Part shown: one piece after another, positions 46,845 through 56,923 of the stretch
Position numbering within the stretch: position 1 is the first letter of the stretch
Layout of the letters: each line of letters begins with the position of its first letter
Assembly: GCA_033296885.1 (NCBI GenBank)
Contig: MU863889.1
Coordinates: 186,001-250,000 of the forward strand
DNA from: Triangularia verruculosa
Taxonomy: Eukaryota > Ascomycota > Sordariomycetes > Sordariales > Podosporaceae
Length of the DNA: 64,000 nt
Reading direction: 5' to 3'
The notes under the pieces: model-generated
Told to the model about the DNA's origin: nothing
Database searches by the model: none
Seen by the model: the letters and a program-made list of their open reading frames with translations, nothing else
Program-made: the position numbers and the translations under genes

Positions 46845-47603
46845 ATGCGCTCCTCTATCTTCCTCACCCTCCTCACTGGAGCCGCTGTATCAGCCTCCCC
46901 CCTCCCGGGCCGTCAAGAGATCACCACCACAACCACCATCGTCTCTTCCTCCTCCGGCTCCTCCACCACCCCCGCCTTCCCAATCCACTCCAGCTGTAAC
47001 TCAACCCTCACCCGCCAACTCACCCGGGCCTTTGACGAAACGGTCGAGCTCGCCTCCCACGCCCGCGATCACATCCTCAAGTACGGGCAAACCTCCCCCT
47101 TCGTGAAGAAGTACTTCGGCGCCAACTCCACCACCGTCGCTCCCCTAGGCGTCTTCTCCCGCGTCGCCTCCGCCGACAGAGGCAAGATGCTCTTCCGCTG
47201 TGACGATCCCGACCGCAACTGCGCAACCCAAGAAGGTTGGGCCGGGCACTGGCGTGGCAGCAACGCCACGCAAGAGACCGTCATCTGTGATTTGTCTTTT
47301 GCCCCGGGCAAGCGTCGGTGGTTGGATCAAGTTTGTGGGCTGGGATACACTGTTTCAAAGGATGCTACGAATCTGTTTTGGGCTACGGACTTGCTTCATA
47401 GGACTTTCCACGTTCCTCAGATGAGCGAGGATGCGGTGCACCATTATGCTGATGGCTGGGAGGAGGTGCTGGAGATGGCGGGGCAGGGGGATGAGAGGAG
47501 TGTTTTTGATAGTGATACCCTGATTTACTTTGCGATTGATGTTTATGCTTATGAGGTTGCTGAGCCGGGGAGGGGCTGTGGGGGGTATCAGATGGAGAAT
47601 TGA
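46845..47603 (+). CDS. Secreted Asp f 2/Pra1-like (M35-like) protein
   Basis: 252 residues, no intron; ATG at 46845 follows CCAAC. A signal peptide (MRSSIFLTLLTGAAVSA) is followed by a Thr/Ser-rich stretch. The core has RCDDPDRNC, GWAGHWRGSNATQETVICDLSF, NLFWATDLLHRTFHVPQM and the FDSDTLIYFAIDVYAYEVAEPG block. These match the Asp f 2/Pra1 group as I know it: secreted, zinc-linked relatives of M35 peptidases in which the HExxH site is replaced (here LLHRTFH). Family members bind zinc and act as zincophores or allergens; catalytic activity is doubtful. There are several N-glycosylation sequons (NST, NSTT, NAT). Confidence 0.8.
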   Translation: MRSSIFLTLLTGAAVSASPLPGRQEITTTTTIVSSSSGSSTTPAFPIHSSCNSTLTRQLTRAFDETVELASHARDHILKYGQTSPFVKKYFGANSTTVAPLGVFSRVASADRGKMLFRCDDPDRNCATQEGWAGHWRGSNATQETVICDLSFAPGKRRWLDQVCGLGYTVSKDATNLFWATDLLHRTFHVPQMSEDAVHHYADGWEEVLEMAGQGDERSVFDSDTLIYFAIDVYAYEVAEPGRGCGGYQMEN

Positions 47604-48175
47604 GGGGGTATAAAGAAGTTGGATGCAAGTGGGTAGAGGTGGATGTCTTTGGTCTGATGGATGATTGGATAAGGTACCTAATGATTGGATAGATGATTTG
47701 ATACCGAACAAAAGTACCTGCTTTGCCTTGTCCCAACCTTTTGCCCCCAGTTGGTTACCGACAAGATGATAGCCTCTAGAACTGTCATGGCCGGGTGTTC
47801 GCTGTTTGCTGTTGACCTTGATAGGTACCTGGTACCTGAGCTTGAAGCGAGCTGGGATCCTTGCTGAACATTCATCCAAACCTTGAATATCAGTGCTACA
47901 CTTCTTCTTAAACCCGCTGCACGGCCAGCTTCATCACACCGCCGTTGAGGTTGTCATCATGACCCTAGCAGGCATTTCATCATGACAGTAGCGACCGTGG
48001 CCCATCGCTCACCTGCCTGTTCTTCGTGGTGTTTCAGCTGAGCCACTATTCTCATGTTCTTGCTCATTCAATCTCATGCTGCTCTCTGGAACGGGGCGCT
48101 CGCGCGCCGGGTCGATAGAACAGTTTCCAGCGGGCGCGTCCGCGTTTGGTCGCGCCAACCCGTCTGCAGCTCTAA
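47604..48175. other. Intergenic with GGTACC motifs
   Basis: AAGGTACCTAATGATTGGAT at 47671-47690 repeats the preceding TGATTGGAT, and ATAGGTACCTGGTACCTGAG lies at 47821-47840. No gene was seen. Confidence 0.45.
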
Positions 48176-48490
48176 TTAGACATCGTCAACTCGAGCAGAC
48201 ACGTCGGCCCTCTCAATATTCAACCCGTCCATCTCCTTCTTTTGCTCAAGTTGGCGGGCCCCAAGATCATTCACAAACCCCGAATAGTTGGTGATGGATT
48301 TGTCCAACTCTTTCATCTTATTGCCGAACGAACTGGGCCCCGAGCCAGTAGCGAATGTCTTCATTGTGATGTTGCTTTGCGGATCCATCATAATATCGGC
48401 TATCTGGTTGACGTTGTATTCCAGCAATGACTGGAATTGCTTGACCAGCTCCATAGTTGGCTTTTTGCCGGCATTGAGGGCGATCGACAT
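48176..48490 (-). CDS. Small helical protein, unknown
   Basis: 104 residues from ATG at 48490, no intron within. The middle has a DIMMDPQSNITMKTFATG stretch and the end is heptad-like (ARQLEQKKEMDGLNIERADV). A possible upstream non-coding exon exists (donor CAGGTAAAT near 48540). It opens the stretch of small coiled-coil genes to its right but shows no clear sequence match to them. I do not recognise it; it may be a fragment. Confidence 0.4.
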   Translation of the reverse strand: MSIALNAGKKPTMELVKQFQSLLEYNVNQIADIMMDPQSNITMKTFATGSGPSSFGNKMKELDKSITNYSGFVNDLGARQLEQKKEMDGLNIERADVSARVDDV

Positions 48491-49591
48491 GGCCTTCGAA
48501 AACAGAATGCTTGCTGGGATGATGCTGGGATAATTTACCTGATAAAAATGATATATATAAACAATTCATGACTACTTATTGGATTATAGATGAGTAAGAG
48601 AATGATACTACGGAACAGACGCCCGGTTTGTACCTAGCCTTCTCCTTCATCTTGAATCAAGTTTACGTTAATCATTGAAATGGAGTACAAGGGAATAGTC
48701 GGAATGCCGAGGAGTGAGTTTTATCCAAGGTGTTAGTGTTTTGAGTCCACTGCACTCTCTTTATGAGGTATGCAATTCCGATGGAAGAGTCATGATGGTG
48801 ACGACTCGCCTGACACACATCCAGAATGGCTCATCCCTGAGATTTGACTATTAACATTAAGATAGACTTCTTCTAATCCCATTTCACATCACAGGCGTGG
48901 TGAATTACTGGATACGTTTATTTGTGCGCTGATAAAGGAAGATAACTAGGTTTTGAAGCTGAATCTGTGGAACTTGAGGAACCGGCAGGCCCGTCTGTTA
49001 CTACCTGGGTAGGTATCTACTTGAACCCCACGGAGAACTTTAGCTGCCTATCTAGGAGAAATACTAGAGACCACGGTGAATTACTTCAAGATATGAAAGG
49101 AAAGAGACGGCCCCATTTTGTAATACGATGGGAACGTACCTAGGTAGTCGTAAAAGAACGGAGGGCTCAGGTAGGTACCTAGGTAGGTAGGTAGAGTATC
49201 TAAGGTCCATCAGATTCCACCAAGCTTAAGGCAATCTAGTTAAATGTATCATTTGAGCTGCAATACAAAATACAAAATATGTAATGCACCTTTCAGTTGA
49301 TACTTTATTAAGTATACAGGTATTGCTAAATATTTCATGAAGATCGCCGCTTAGTCTTTGCCCATCCATTCTTTTATACAACCTCGAAGAAGGGCTTCAT
49401 AGTCAAATGCATTCTTTGGAAACCAGCGAGGAAGAAACGGCGATGCTTGCATGCTACTAAGGTAATCCCCACTCTCGATTCCTCTTCCATCTTCAAAAGT
49501 ATCATACCCACTTCTCTTATGTTAAGTTCAACAAAATTCCCTGCCTCGCCACAGGTCCTCACACCGGCTTCCAACCCATCCTCCGCTCCGT
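48491..49591. other. AT-richer gene-free stretch
   Basis: About 1.1 kb with TAGGTACCTA-type palindromes at 49010, 49135-49150 and 49170-49195, and A/T-rich sequence from 49230 to 49345. No gene was seen. Confidence 0.45.
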
Positions 49592-50010
49592 CTACCACGG
49601 CCTTGGTATCTTGGGACGGGGAATCATGTGGTATAGCTGATTGAATCTCTGCTGGAAGACTTCCACGCCCGTGTTGATCATGTCCGTGACCATTCGGACG
49701 TCCTTTTGCTGTTTGGTGGTCAAAGCCTGAAGCTTGTGTCGCAGGGCCAGGATCTCAGATCTCTGGCGCTGGACTTCTGGGATAAGTTCCGCGACTCGGA
49801 GACGGCGAGGTGGTGCTGATGGCGTGGGGCCCTGGTCTAGATCAGTAATGTCCAAGTACCTTATCTACTCGCTGGTTTTCATACCGAAGTACTTGCGGGT
49901 TTGGTGGCACCATTTTCTGACATTCGAGCGGCTCGCTCTGTTTTGCGATGGGCCTTCTTCCTCTCTTTCCAAGCCTTCCGCTTCTTGTCGGTCTTGTGCT
50001 TGGTGGTCAT
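49592..50010 (-). CDS. Small basic coiled-coil protein, unknown (minus-strand partner of module copy 1)
   Basis: Exons 50010-49885 and 49831-49592 are joined across a 53-bp intron (GTATGA donor, CTGAT branch site) and give 121 residues. The N-terminal 35 residues are strongly basic (KHKTDKKRKAWKERKKAHRK), like a nuclear signal or DNA-binding basic stretch. The second exon is a predicted coiled coil (ELIPEVQRQRSEILALRHKL) ending KIPRPW. Layout (basic exon, about 50-75 bp intron, coiled-coil exon) is the same as in the gene at 54440-54980. It is transcribed away from the gene starting at 50551. No family is recognised. Confidence 0.6.
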
Positions 50011-50550
50011 CTTGATGATGGTTGCGAGTGACGGTCTGGTCGGTATCGAGTAGCTGGCCAAAGTCGGGAAGTCCCAAGGAGCTTTAGCTGGATAGATTAC
50101 CTTGATCAGAGCCTACCCCTTATCTCTCCTCCCCCGCCCTATCTCTCCTATTGGAAAGCTGAAAATCTCCTGCTGTGCAGTGGCCCCACTGCATATCAAG
50201 ATTCGCTCCTTCCACAGACTTTGCTCCTTCCCCGGATACCGCTACTTCCCAAGACCCCGCCCTTTCAGAGAGCACGCTCCTTCCCAATATTCCGCTTCAC
50301 CCAGGCATACGCGTCATCTGGAGCTTCTACACGAAACTACTTCCTTCCAAGAGCAACCTCGATGGCCCGGGTGACATCATATCAGGCGGTCAAGCAGATT
50401 TTTTCAATCACATCTGATTTTGCTGACTTTCCCATAGTGGGTCCCTTGCTTGCCCCAGGTACTATTTATTGCCCTCTTCTCTCCCTTCGTTCTCCCAAAA
50501 CCTTTCTCAACTTCTCAACTCTCAACTTCGCCCACCGCTCACCAAAAGAG
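50011..50550. promoter_or_regulatory. Shared divergent promoter, module copy 1
   Basis: CTGATTTTGCTGACT at about 50413, then GGTACTATTTATTGCCCTCTTCTCTCCC near 50459, then a pyrimidine/CAAC-rich leader. The same order appears at 55457-55560 (CTGATTTTGCG, GGTATAAATTACCC, pyrimidine leader) and more weakly at 52993. Confidence 0.6.
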
Positions 50551-52225
50551 ATGCCTCGCCCGCCCAAGTCCCAACGTGTCGCGGCGAAACGACACGCGAC
50601 TGTTGAGGTATGTAACTATCGCCAACTCCTTCGTCTGCTCGCGCTGAATTCCAAATTGCTAACTACTTTTCCCACAGGACGCGATGGACGTCGACGCCTA
50701 CGACACCTTGGCCTCCAATGTAAGTCCCCAATCATACACCTACGCCATTGGTGTGTCCAGCCCCAGTTTGCCAATACACACATACGTTTCACTGTCTTCT
50801 CTACACACATCATGACTCTGGCACCAGACCGCCAACACCGCAGGCAAGCCTGACGTCCCGATTGGTCTCAATCGCCGATCGGGGATATGGAAGCTTTCGG
50901 TGAGTGTCTGTTGTCGGTAATCACCACCTCGATGGCTCTAACTGGTCCCCCGATGTTGGCACATTTGGGGACCGGCATAAGGTAACGCGGGTTGTTCGAA
51001 AGAACATATCTGAGATCCTATCGATATACTTGTTCTATGTCTTGGACCATCTGTGAGAGCAGTGACCCCTATGCTGGAAATTCGCGGGCTATTGCGAGAT
51101 GGCCGTCTGTGTTACTGGGGTCCGAATCGAGGTGGAGTGGTAGAAGAAGGCATTTGGCATTGTCTGGCGGTTGACTTACTCAGCTCTCATTTTTCATTCT
51201 TGCTGACTGGACTTAGCTTTTGACTCCCAGTTCCAACGACCCTTCTCCTGCCACTGGCCCCCTCGCCAACTGCTGCGCCGATGAACCTGCCGGCCCCTCT
51301 ATCAGCCCGGATCGCGGGACTCTTCCCTCTGCCTCATCTATGGTATGTTCTTCCGTCGTTGGCAGTTTATTTGAGGCACAACACTAACTGAGCTTCCAGG
51401 GCATGAGTGAAGTGGCTCAGCGCAACCCTGCCGGTGCCACCGGCGATGCCCTAATGATCTTGTCGATCGCATCCAAGTCGGAGTCCCGCTCTCCCTCCAG
51501 GAAGATGTCCGACTTTCAATGGGCAACAGGCTTCGACGTTTCGAAAATGCTGGTCACCGGACTACATCCCAGCTGCGACGAGAGAATGGCCAATTTTGCC
51601 ATGGCCGCCGCCGTCAAGACGATGCGTGACCAGGAAGAGATGGAAGAAACAATGGATCGCATCAACACTCGCGTGTTGGATCATGCCGTCCGTTTAAGGA
51701 GTGAGAAGTTTGACCAGCAAGATTTGGTCGTGTACAAGCAGATGATCGCCGACCGATTGGCAAAGCTTGAAGCTTCACCAACAGGGTTTAGTCCAAAGTC
51801 TGGGGCTATGTCAACTACAAGCAATGTTGCATCGGTGGTGCCGAATCAGATGGCCGATGTACAAAGCCGTTTGTCCCAGTTAGCGCGCATCATGAACCAA
51901 CTTGTGGCTGCAGGTGGCCAAGGTCCGCCTGTTACACCGACTGCGACCACTGTGAAGTTGTTGCATGAGATGAATCGAAAGGACGAGTTGGACAGCATTC
52001 GGAAGTCGATCGATGAATTCGAGGATGGCATTCGCGGCCTTAAGATCGCCTTGATGGAGATGCATGACGAGCAAAAGGCCCTCAAGGAACATCTGACCTT
52101 ACTTTGTAAGGGCGAGATTAATGCTGAGGATGTAAGTATAGCTGAGACTGCGTTACTTGAGATACCTACTGACACTCTCGTTTGGGATACAGATGATCCG
52201 ACTCCTTCGCAATCTGAAGCTTTGA
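50551..52225 (+). CDS. Multi-exon coiled-coil protein, unknown (module copy 1)
   Basis: Six exons give 353 residues: 50551-50607, 50678-50719, 50828-50899, 51217-51342, 51400-52131 and 52193-52225. All junctions have GT-AG ends and fall on codon boundaries. Exon 1 is basic (MPRPPKSQRVAAKRHATVE). Intron 3 is long for this genome (317 bp). Exon 5 codes for most of the protein, with helical, heptad-like segments (DQEEMEETMDRINTRVLDH; ADRLAKLEAS; LDSIRKSIDEFEDGIRGLKI). The last exon is tiny (MIRLLRNLKL). The copy at 56236-56923 keeps the same penultimate exon ends (ATG before GTATG; GAGGAT before GTAAGT) and the same tiny last exon. No domain is recognised; no signal peptide or membrane segment is present. 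Confidence 0.65.
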
Positions 52226-52980
52226 ATATCTGGTTTTGCTTTCTCTGGATTGTTTGGCGTGGACGTATGGAGTTTGATGGAGTAACCTGGTTGGATGGAG
52301 ACGAAGATACCCCCATGATATTTGCGTTTGGGTTTGACTTGGCTGTGTTTACATAGTTTGGTTGCAGTAGAGGGAGGGTGCAATTCAGTTCTTTGACCTT
52401 TGATATGTTTTTATTATTGATCCAAATAGTGGACAGCTACGCATAAATGATGATGCTATAATGGGTTCTGGGAACAAGCAAGCCACACTAGCCACAATGC
52501 ACCGCCACCTCCTGAGCTGCTGCGGCTAACCACAAAACAAGAAGGGCACAATAGATAATGAACCCCATGTCTACGTCCTCAAGTCATGGACCTTTTAGCA
52601 ACGCCAGTGTGTGTCTTTTTCCTTAAACACTCTATCCAGGCGTTGATGAAATATTTTAGCTGAAAATGCAGTTTAGTAGGAAATCACTCTCGTTGTAGCC
52701 AGAGAAGAAGAAAGCGGAGGGACTGGCAAATTCCACAGCGATGTCATTTTCGTCCTTTCAACTTCCAGCTTGTTCCTTCCAGCGCTGCCTCCAACGTGAC
52801 CCATGCTGACAAGCCAATCACACGTCGGCTTATTAGCTCTCATCTGACTAGACATGTGTCAAATTGCTCTGCAGCTATGGTTGCCCCCCCTCCTCGCGCA
52901 TCTTTGCCCCTCCATCGGAAAGCGTCACATGATTTGTTCGTCACCCACCCACAGTTCCTATTCATCTTATTCACTTGCTG
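52226..52980. other. Intergenic between module copies, with relic of a minus-strand partner
   Basis: 52481-52520 (AGCCACACTAGCCACAATGCACCGCCACCTCCTGAGCTGC) closely resembles the 3' flank of the minus-strand gene at 54440 (about 54375-54412). This suggests that a degraded third copy of that gene once stood here. No open gene remains. Confidence 0.5.
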
Positions 52981-54000
52981 ATTGCGCTACTGTCTGATTT
53001 TTTCTGCCCCATTCCATTCTCACAGGTACCAATTCCCACCTCCATTCATCCAGGTCACTCTTTGTCTCTCTCTTTCCTCCGCCGCTTGGGCAACTTTCCA
53101 ACCCTTTCCTGGAATTATTTCTTCGCCCACGGCTTTTTCCTTCTCTTCCGCCTCTGGCTACAAGCTTCATCACGATACTAAAACGACTCTGCTACTATCT
53201 ATCATTCCCTCCAAAAGTCCACAAGAGAGTGAACCGGGCCTTCGTTATCGGTGCTTCCCAGTTTACGCACACACATCCACACATCCACACATCCCCCCTC
53301 AATCTGTTCTGTTCTGTATGCGATTTGAGTCTAGCACGCAGTCGCCACACCGAGTCCTGACCCTACACTTTCGCTGGTCTGGGATATGAGGCAACTCATG
53401 GTGAGAACTGCGATGTTGGTAATCACCGTCTTGTTTTATTGCTCTAACTTGGTCGGCCGTGCTGGCAACATTGTTGACCGAGCTTCACTGAGTTCCTTGT
53501 GCGGGTCGAGAGACTGTCTGTGCCAAAAGGACCGTGTTGCGAGCCGTGGGACCCTTAAGCTAAGCCTATGCGGGGTCTGCAATATGACTACTTGCGTGTA
53601 ACTGGGGTTCGAAATGAGGCGGCGCTACAGACACAGGACTGTGCATCTTCTCCGAGTCCCGGTCGACTTGCTCAGCTCTATTTGGTTCTTGTTGCTGACG
53701 GGACTTAGACTCCCCTTGATACAAGTATCAGCTCTTCAGCCATGGCGTTCCCTGACACCACCAACACACACCGCCCCAAATTCAACAAATCTCTGTTCAG
53801 CAGCGACAGCATGTGGTCGAAATCCATCCAAGCTCATAACGACCAGCGTTAGCACACACGTCAAGGCTCATTCCGAAGCAGCATTCAGCATCGACAGGAG
53901 GCGCCTCGAAGTTTATCCAAGCACATATAGCTTAGATGGAATATTTGAAGGGAATTCAGTATTGGAGCAGTTTGTGGATGTTTGGTTGTAGACTGATACC
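52981..54000 (+). pseudogene. Degenerate copy of the multi-exon coiled-coil gene (module copy 2)
   Basis: The promoter box CTGATTTTT (52994), the block GAGTCTAGCACGCAGTCGCCACACCG (about 53326), GGTAATCACCGTC...GCTCTAACTTGGTCGG (about 53418-53461) and GACGGGACTTAGACTCC (about 53698) line up in order with copies 1 and 3. A short frame from ATG 53741 (MAFPDTTNTHRP...) stops after 37 codons. The long coiled-coil exon of copy 1 is not present. It could be transcribed but is unlikely to make a similar protein. Confidence 0.6.
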
Positions 54001-54439
54001 GCGGTTATAATAAGAAACATTGCACTATTCTGGAGTATGGTCCCATGCTCAACTTCACAGTTCAAATGTTTTATTGTTATACAAAAGGCCTTTATAGAAT
54101 GAAGTCTTCTGCTAGGCCCGTGGATTGAGCAGACGGTTGAAAATAGTAGGTGACAGATGATCTAGATGTTTTCTGCCAACTTTCCGTTTATCGGATATTA
54201 CGTTCCCTGGTCTGAAAGGTTGCCTCAAGATAGGTATTCACTACGAGCAAAGACATTTTACATCTTATACACAAAGAAAAATCTCAAATAAATCCTCATG
54301 TAATGTAAAGGGTCGGCGGCTAATGTAAGAAAACTTACCTATTGTCAATGAAGCCCTTGATGTTCGCCAGCCACATCAATCACACCAGCCACAAAGCACC
54401 GCCACCCCCTGAATCCCAACCTGCTTCCACTTAACCCTC
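54001..54439. other. Intergenic
   Basis: AT-rich, convergent 3' flanks of module copy 2 and the next minus-strand gene. The right end carries the block shared with 52481-52520. Confidence 0.45.
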
Positions 54440-54980
54440 TTATCTCGATGAGAACTTCACAGCACTACCAGTCTTCTCCTCCGCCAGCTTCTTATCCGAT
54501 TCCTCATCCTCTTCAATTTCAGAATCATCCAATTCCTCCACGAAGCCACTTTGCCAAGCCCCCCGTCCAGCTTTTTGGATCTCCTCGATGCTGCCCTGCA
54601 TCTTGTTGACCCTATCCCACAGATCGTTTCCGATCTTGTCGATCAATGCCACATGCTGCTTGTTGATATTCTGCTGCATTTTTCCCCAACCCTGCATCTG
54701 CTCCTGCATGTGGGCTATCTTCTGTCCGAGGCCTTCGACCTTAGCGGCGAACTGTTTTTAGACAATCAAAGTTAGCAGCTCTCCTATACTTTGAAGACTT
54801 GGAAGACATAGAGGTTGTACATACCCTTCTCTTCCTTTTATTGTTGGCAACAGGCGGAGTATCCGAACCAGGAGCTTTGGCAGCGGTGCCCGCAGCTTGC
54901 GTCGATTCGGCATGCTGGCATGCCTTTTTTCTGGCCCTATAGGCCGCCCGTTTCCACTGAGATCTTTGCTTGCTGACCAT
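54440..54980 (-). CDS. Small basic coiled-coil protein, unknown (minus-strand partner of module copy 3)
   Basis: Exons 54980-54825 and 54751-54440 are joined across a 73-bp intron (GTATGT donor, CTAAC branch site) and give 155 residues. Exon 1 is basic (SKQRSQWKRAAYRARKKA; NNKRKRR), ending at a nuclear-signal-like KRKRR. Exon 2 starts a coiled coil (FAAKVEGLGQKIAHMQEQMQ; HVALIDKIGNDLWDRVNKMQ) and ends in an acidic tail (LDDSEIEEDEESDKK). It has the same two-exon plan as the gene at 49592-50010, though the sequences differ widely. No family is recognised. Confidence 0.6.
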
Positions 54981-56235
54981 TTTTCTTCTGATATTTGCTC
55001 AAATCTTCCAAAGAGGCGGCGAGTTTGAAGGAGTAGTATGCATGTGTTCTCATATGACAGGGAGGTGCACGGAAGACTGTGGTGAACGCAGTAATTCAAT
55101 GCCTTCGTTGCTGCCCTCTCTCAGGCTGAGATAACGTCGCGCACCCGGCTCGGAGAAGAAGGAAACATTAGACGAGACTCTTTCCCTGCCATTCAATTCA
55201 CGTCTTTCTTCACCGTCAATCAGCTCTAGGCTTCCTCAGTCAACTGCTGTGACATCATTGTTCCCTAGTCTACCTCGCTCCTTCCTCGCTGGTGAGAGCA
55301 TCAGTCACCAGGCTGACGCGTGCACTCTGATGGCTCCCCACATGACCTGGTATTCAAGTTGCTCTCACAATAAGAAACAATAGAATATAGCCCCATTGGC
55401 CGGTTGGAAATTGCCCGAGCTCTCCCTCCGTCACCCATGGGATGGTTCGCAACTGTCTGATTTTGCGTCGCCCCGGCCCACCCACATTTTGGGAGGTATA
55501 AATTACCCTTCTCTCCCACTCTTCTTCCTCTCTTCCTCTCTTCCTCTCTTCCCTCAACAACTCTCGAGATCGCCATCCGCCACCCTCCCAAGATCTCGAA
55601 TCCTTTTCGACCATCACCGTTCTGGAGCTAGCTCCAGCTCGACCATCGAAGTTTATGTAAGTCCCCGATCACACACATCCGCCATCGATGGTTCCCAACC
55701 TCGGTTTGCCCTGTACACATTCGTTCTTCCGGTTGATTGCACGCAATTCGAGTCTGGTACATGGTCGCCAACATCGACTGATCCCTAATCTATATTCCTG
55801 GATCGGACGCATTCGCCTGTCTGGGACTTGAGATGACGGGCTCTCGTTGAGCGCTGTGTGCTGGTGATCGACCAACTCACGGCATTTGCTGTCAAGCTCT
55901 AACTGGTGGCGACGATTGACACCGTCGTTGCTGGCACACATGGAGGTAGTTTCATTCGTGGAGCTCTTCCAAGATCCCACTCTATGCGGGTCAGCGATGA
56001 TCGTCTGCATGTATGTGGACCATGTTGATGCGAGCTTAGGGACGCCTATGTTTGGACGCCTATGTTCACCATGCGGGCCTGTCAAAGGGTCGTCTGCACA
56101 GTGTCTGGCCGTTTCCACCGTGAGATGGTGCTGCAATTTCAACCCCGGCAATTCTGATGGTCGACTTACTCAGTTAGTTCACCTGCTGATGGGACTTAGA
56201 CTCCTTGAGATACAGGCGGTAACTCTCAGGCTACG
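54981..56235 (+). promoter_or_regulatory. Promoter and spliced 5' leader of module copy 3
   Basis: TATAAATTA at 55497-55505 is followed by a CTCTTCCTCTCTTCC pyrimidine tract and a CAACAACTCTC leader. GTAAGTCCCCGATCACACACATCCGCC at 55656 is a close match to the copy 1 donor of intron 2 (GTAAGTCCCCAATCATACACCTACGCC at 50720). The stretch to 56200 aligns with copy 1 exon 3 and intron 3, but the exon 3 acceptor is changed (ACCAGACC to ACATGGTC). Here the upstream coding exons seem to have become untranslated. Confidence 0.6.
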
Positions 56236-56923
56236 ATGCCTTCTGACACGGACAATATGGTATGGTTCATCCTTGATCATTGATATTCCTTAGGTTCTAA
56301 CACGATTTCATCGTCTTAGGCTGGCAACTCTGCTACACCCGCTTCACCCGCTTGCAAGGACATCATGGAGGCTCATTTTAGGACCTCCAACAAGCTCCTG
56401 GACCTTGTTGAACACCAAGTCATGATGACGAAGATACACACCGGCCAGATCAAGGCTTTGGAGGAAGAGTTGGAGAGGAAGAGCAAGAGGATTGAGGAAT
56501 TGGAGCGCAGGGTTGGTAATGGGGACCCTCATTCGTCAGCGGCCGCCACCACCAGCCAGGTGCCTGCCAACTCTGACCCGGCTGCCGACCAGACGGTTCA
56601 GGACGCCTTCATGGAAGCCCTTGACAGAGTGGAGTCACAGACTATAGAGACCCTTCTAGACTGCGTCGGTCCGGCTGAGAGGTTTGGTCTGTCGCCCGGA
56701 GAGCTTGTTACCTTGTGCAAAGTCACGGTGGCAGAGTCTAAAACTGGGGTGTTGACTCGGGAGTTCCGCCACCTTGTCACCGCCTTTTTTAACCAAGACA
56801 TTGAGCGTGAGGATGTAAGTACCTATTCATGAAGAGGTCGCTTTTGTGTGCATGCACTGACTCGGGCAATATTTGCATTGTACCTAGATGCTCGAACGCC
56901 TCAAAGCTCTTGGGCCTCTGTAA
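56236..56923 (+). CDS. Multi-exon coiled-coil protein, unknown (module copy 3)
   Basis: Exons 56236-56259, 56320-56814 and 56888-56923 give 184 residues; introns are 60 and 73 bp with GTATGG and GTAAGT donors. Exon 1 reads MPSDTDNM. Exon 2 is mostly helical: LDLVEHQVMMTKIHTGQIKA and ALEEELERKSKRIEELERRV form a strong coiled coil, then a Ser/Thr/Ala linker, then a second helical part (QDAFMEALDRVESQTIETLL; TREFRHLVTAFFNQDIERED). The last exon is 11 residues (MLERLKALGPL). It is shorter than copy 1 because the first coding exons are lost. No domain is recognised. Confidence 0.65.

Noticed and set aside
46391..46876. 161-codon minus-strand frame between the cyclase and the Pra1-like gene
   Set aside because: Overlaps the promoter and signal-peptide region of the Pra1-like gene on the other strand; no recognisable pattern.
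53386..53601. 71-codon frame in module copy 2
   Set aside because: It spans the segment equivalent to the long intron of copy 1, so it is more likely intronic or degenerate sequence than a gene.
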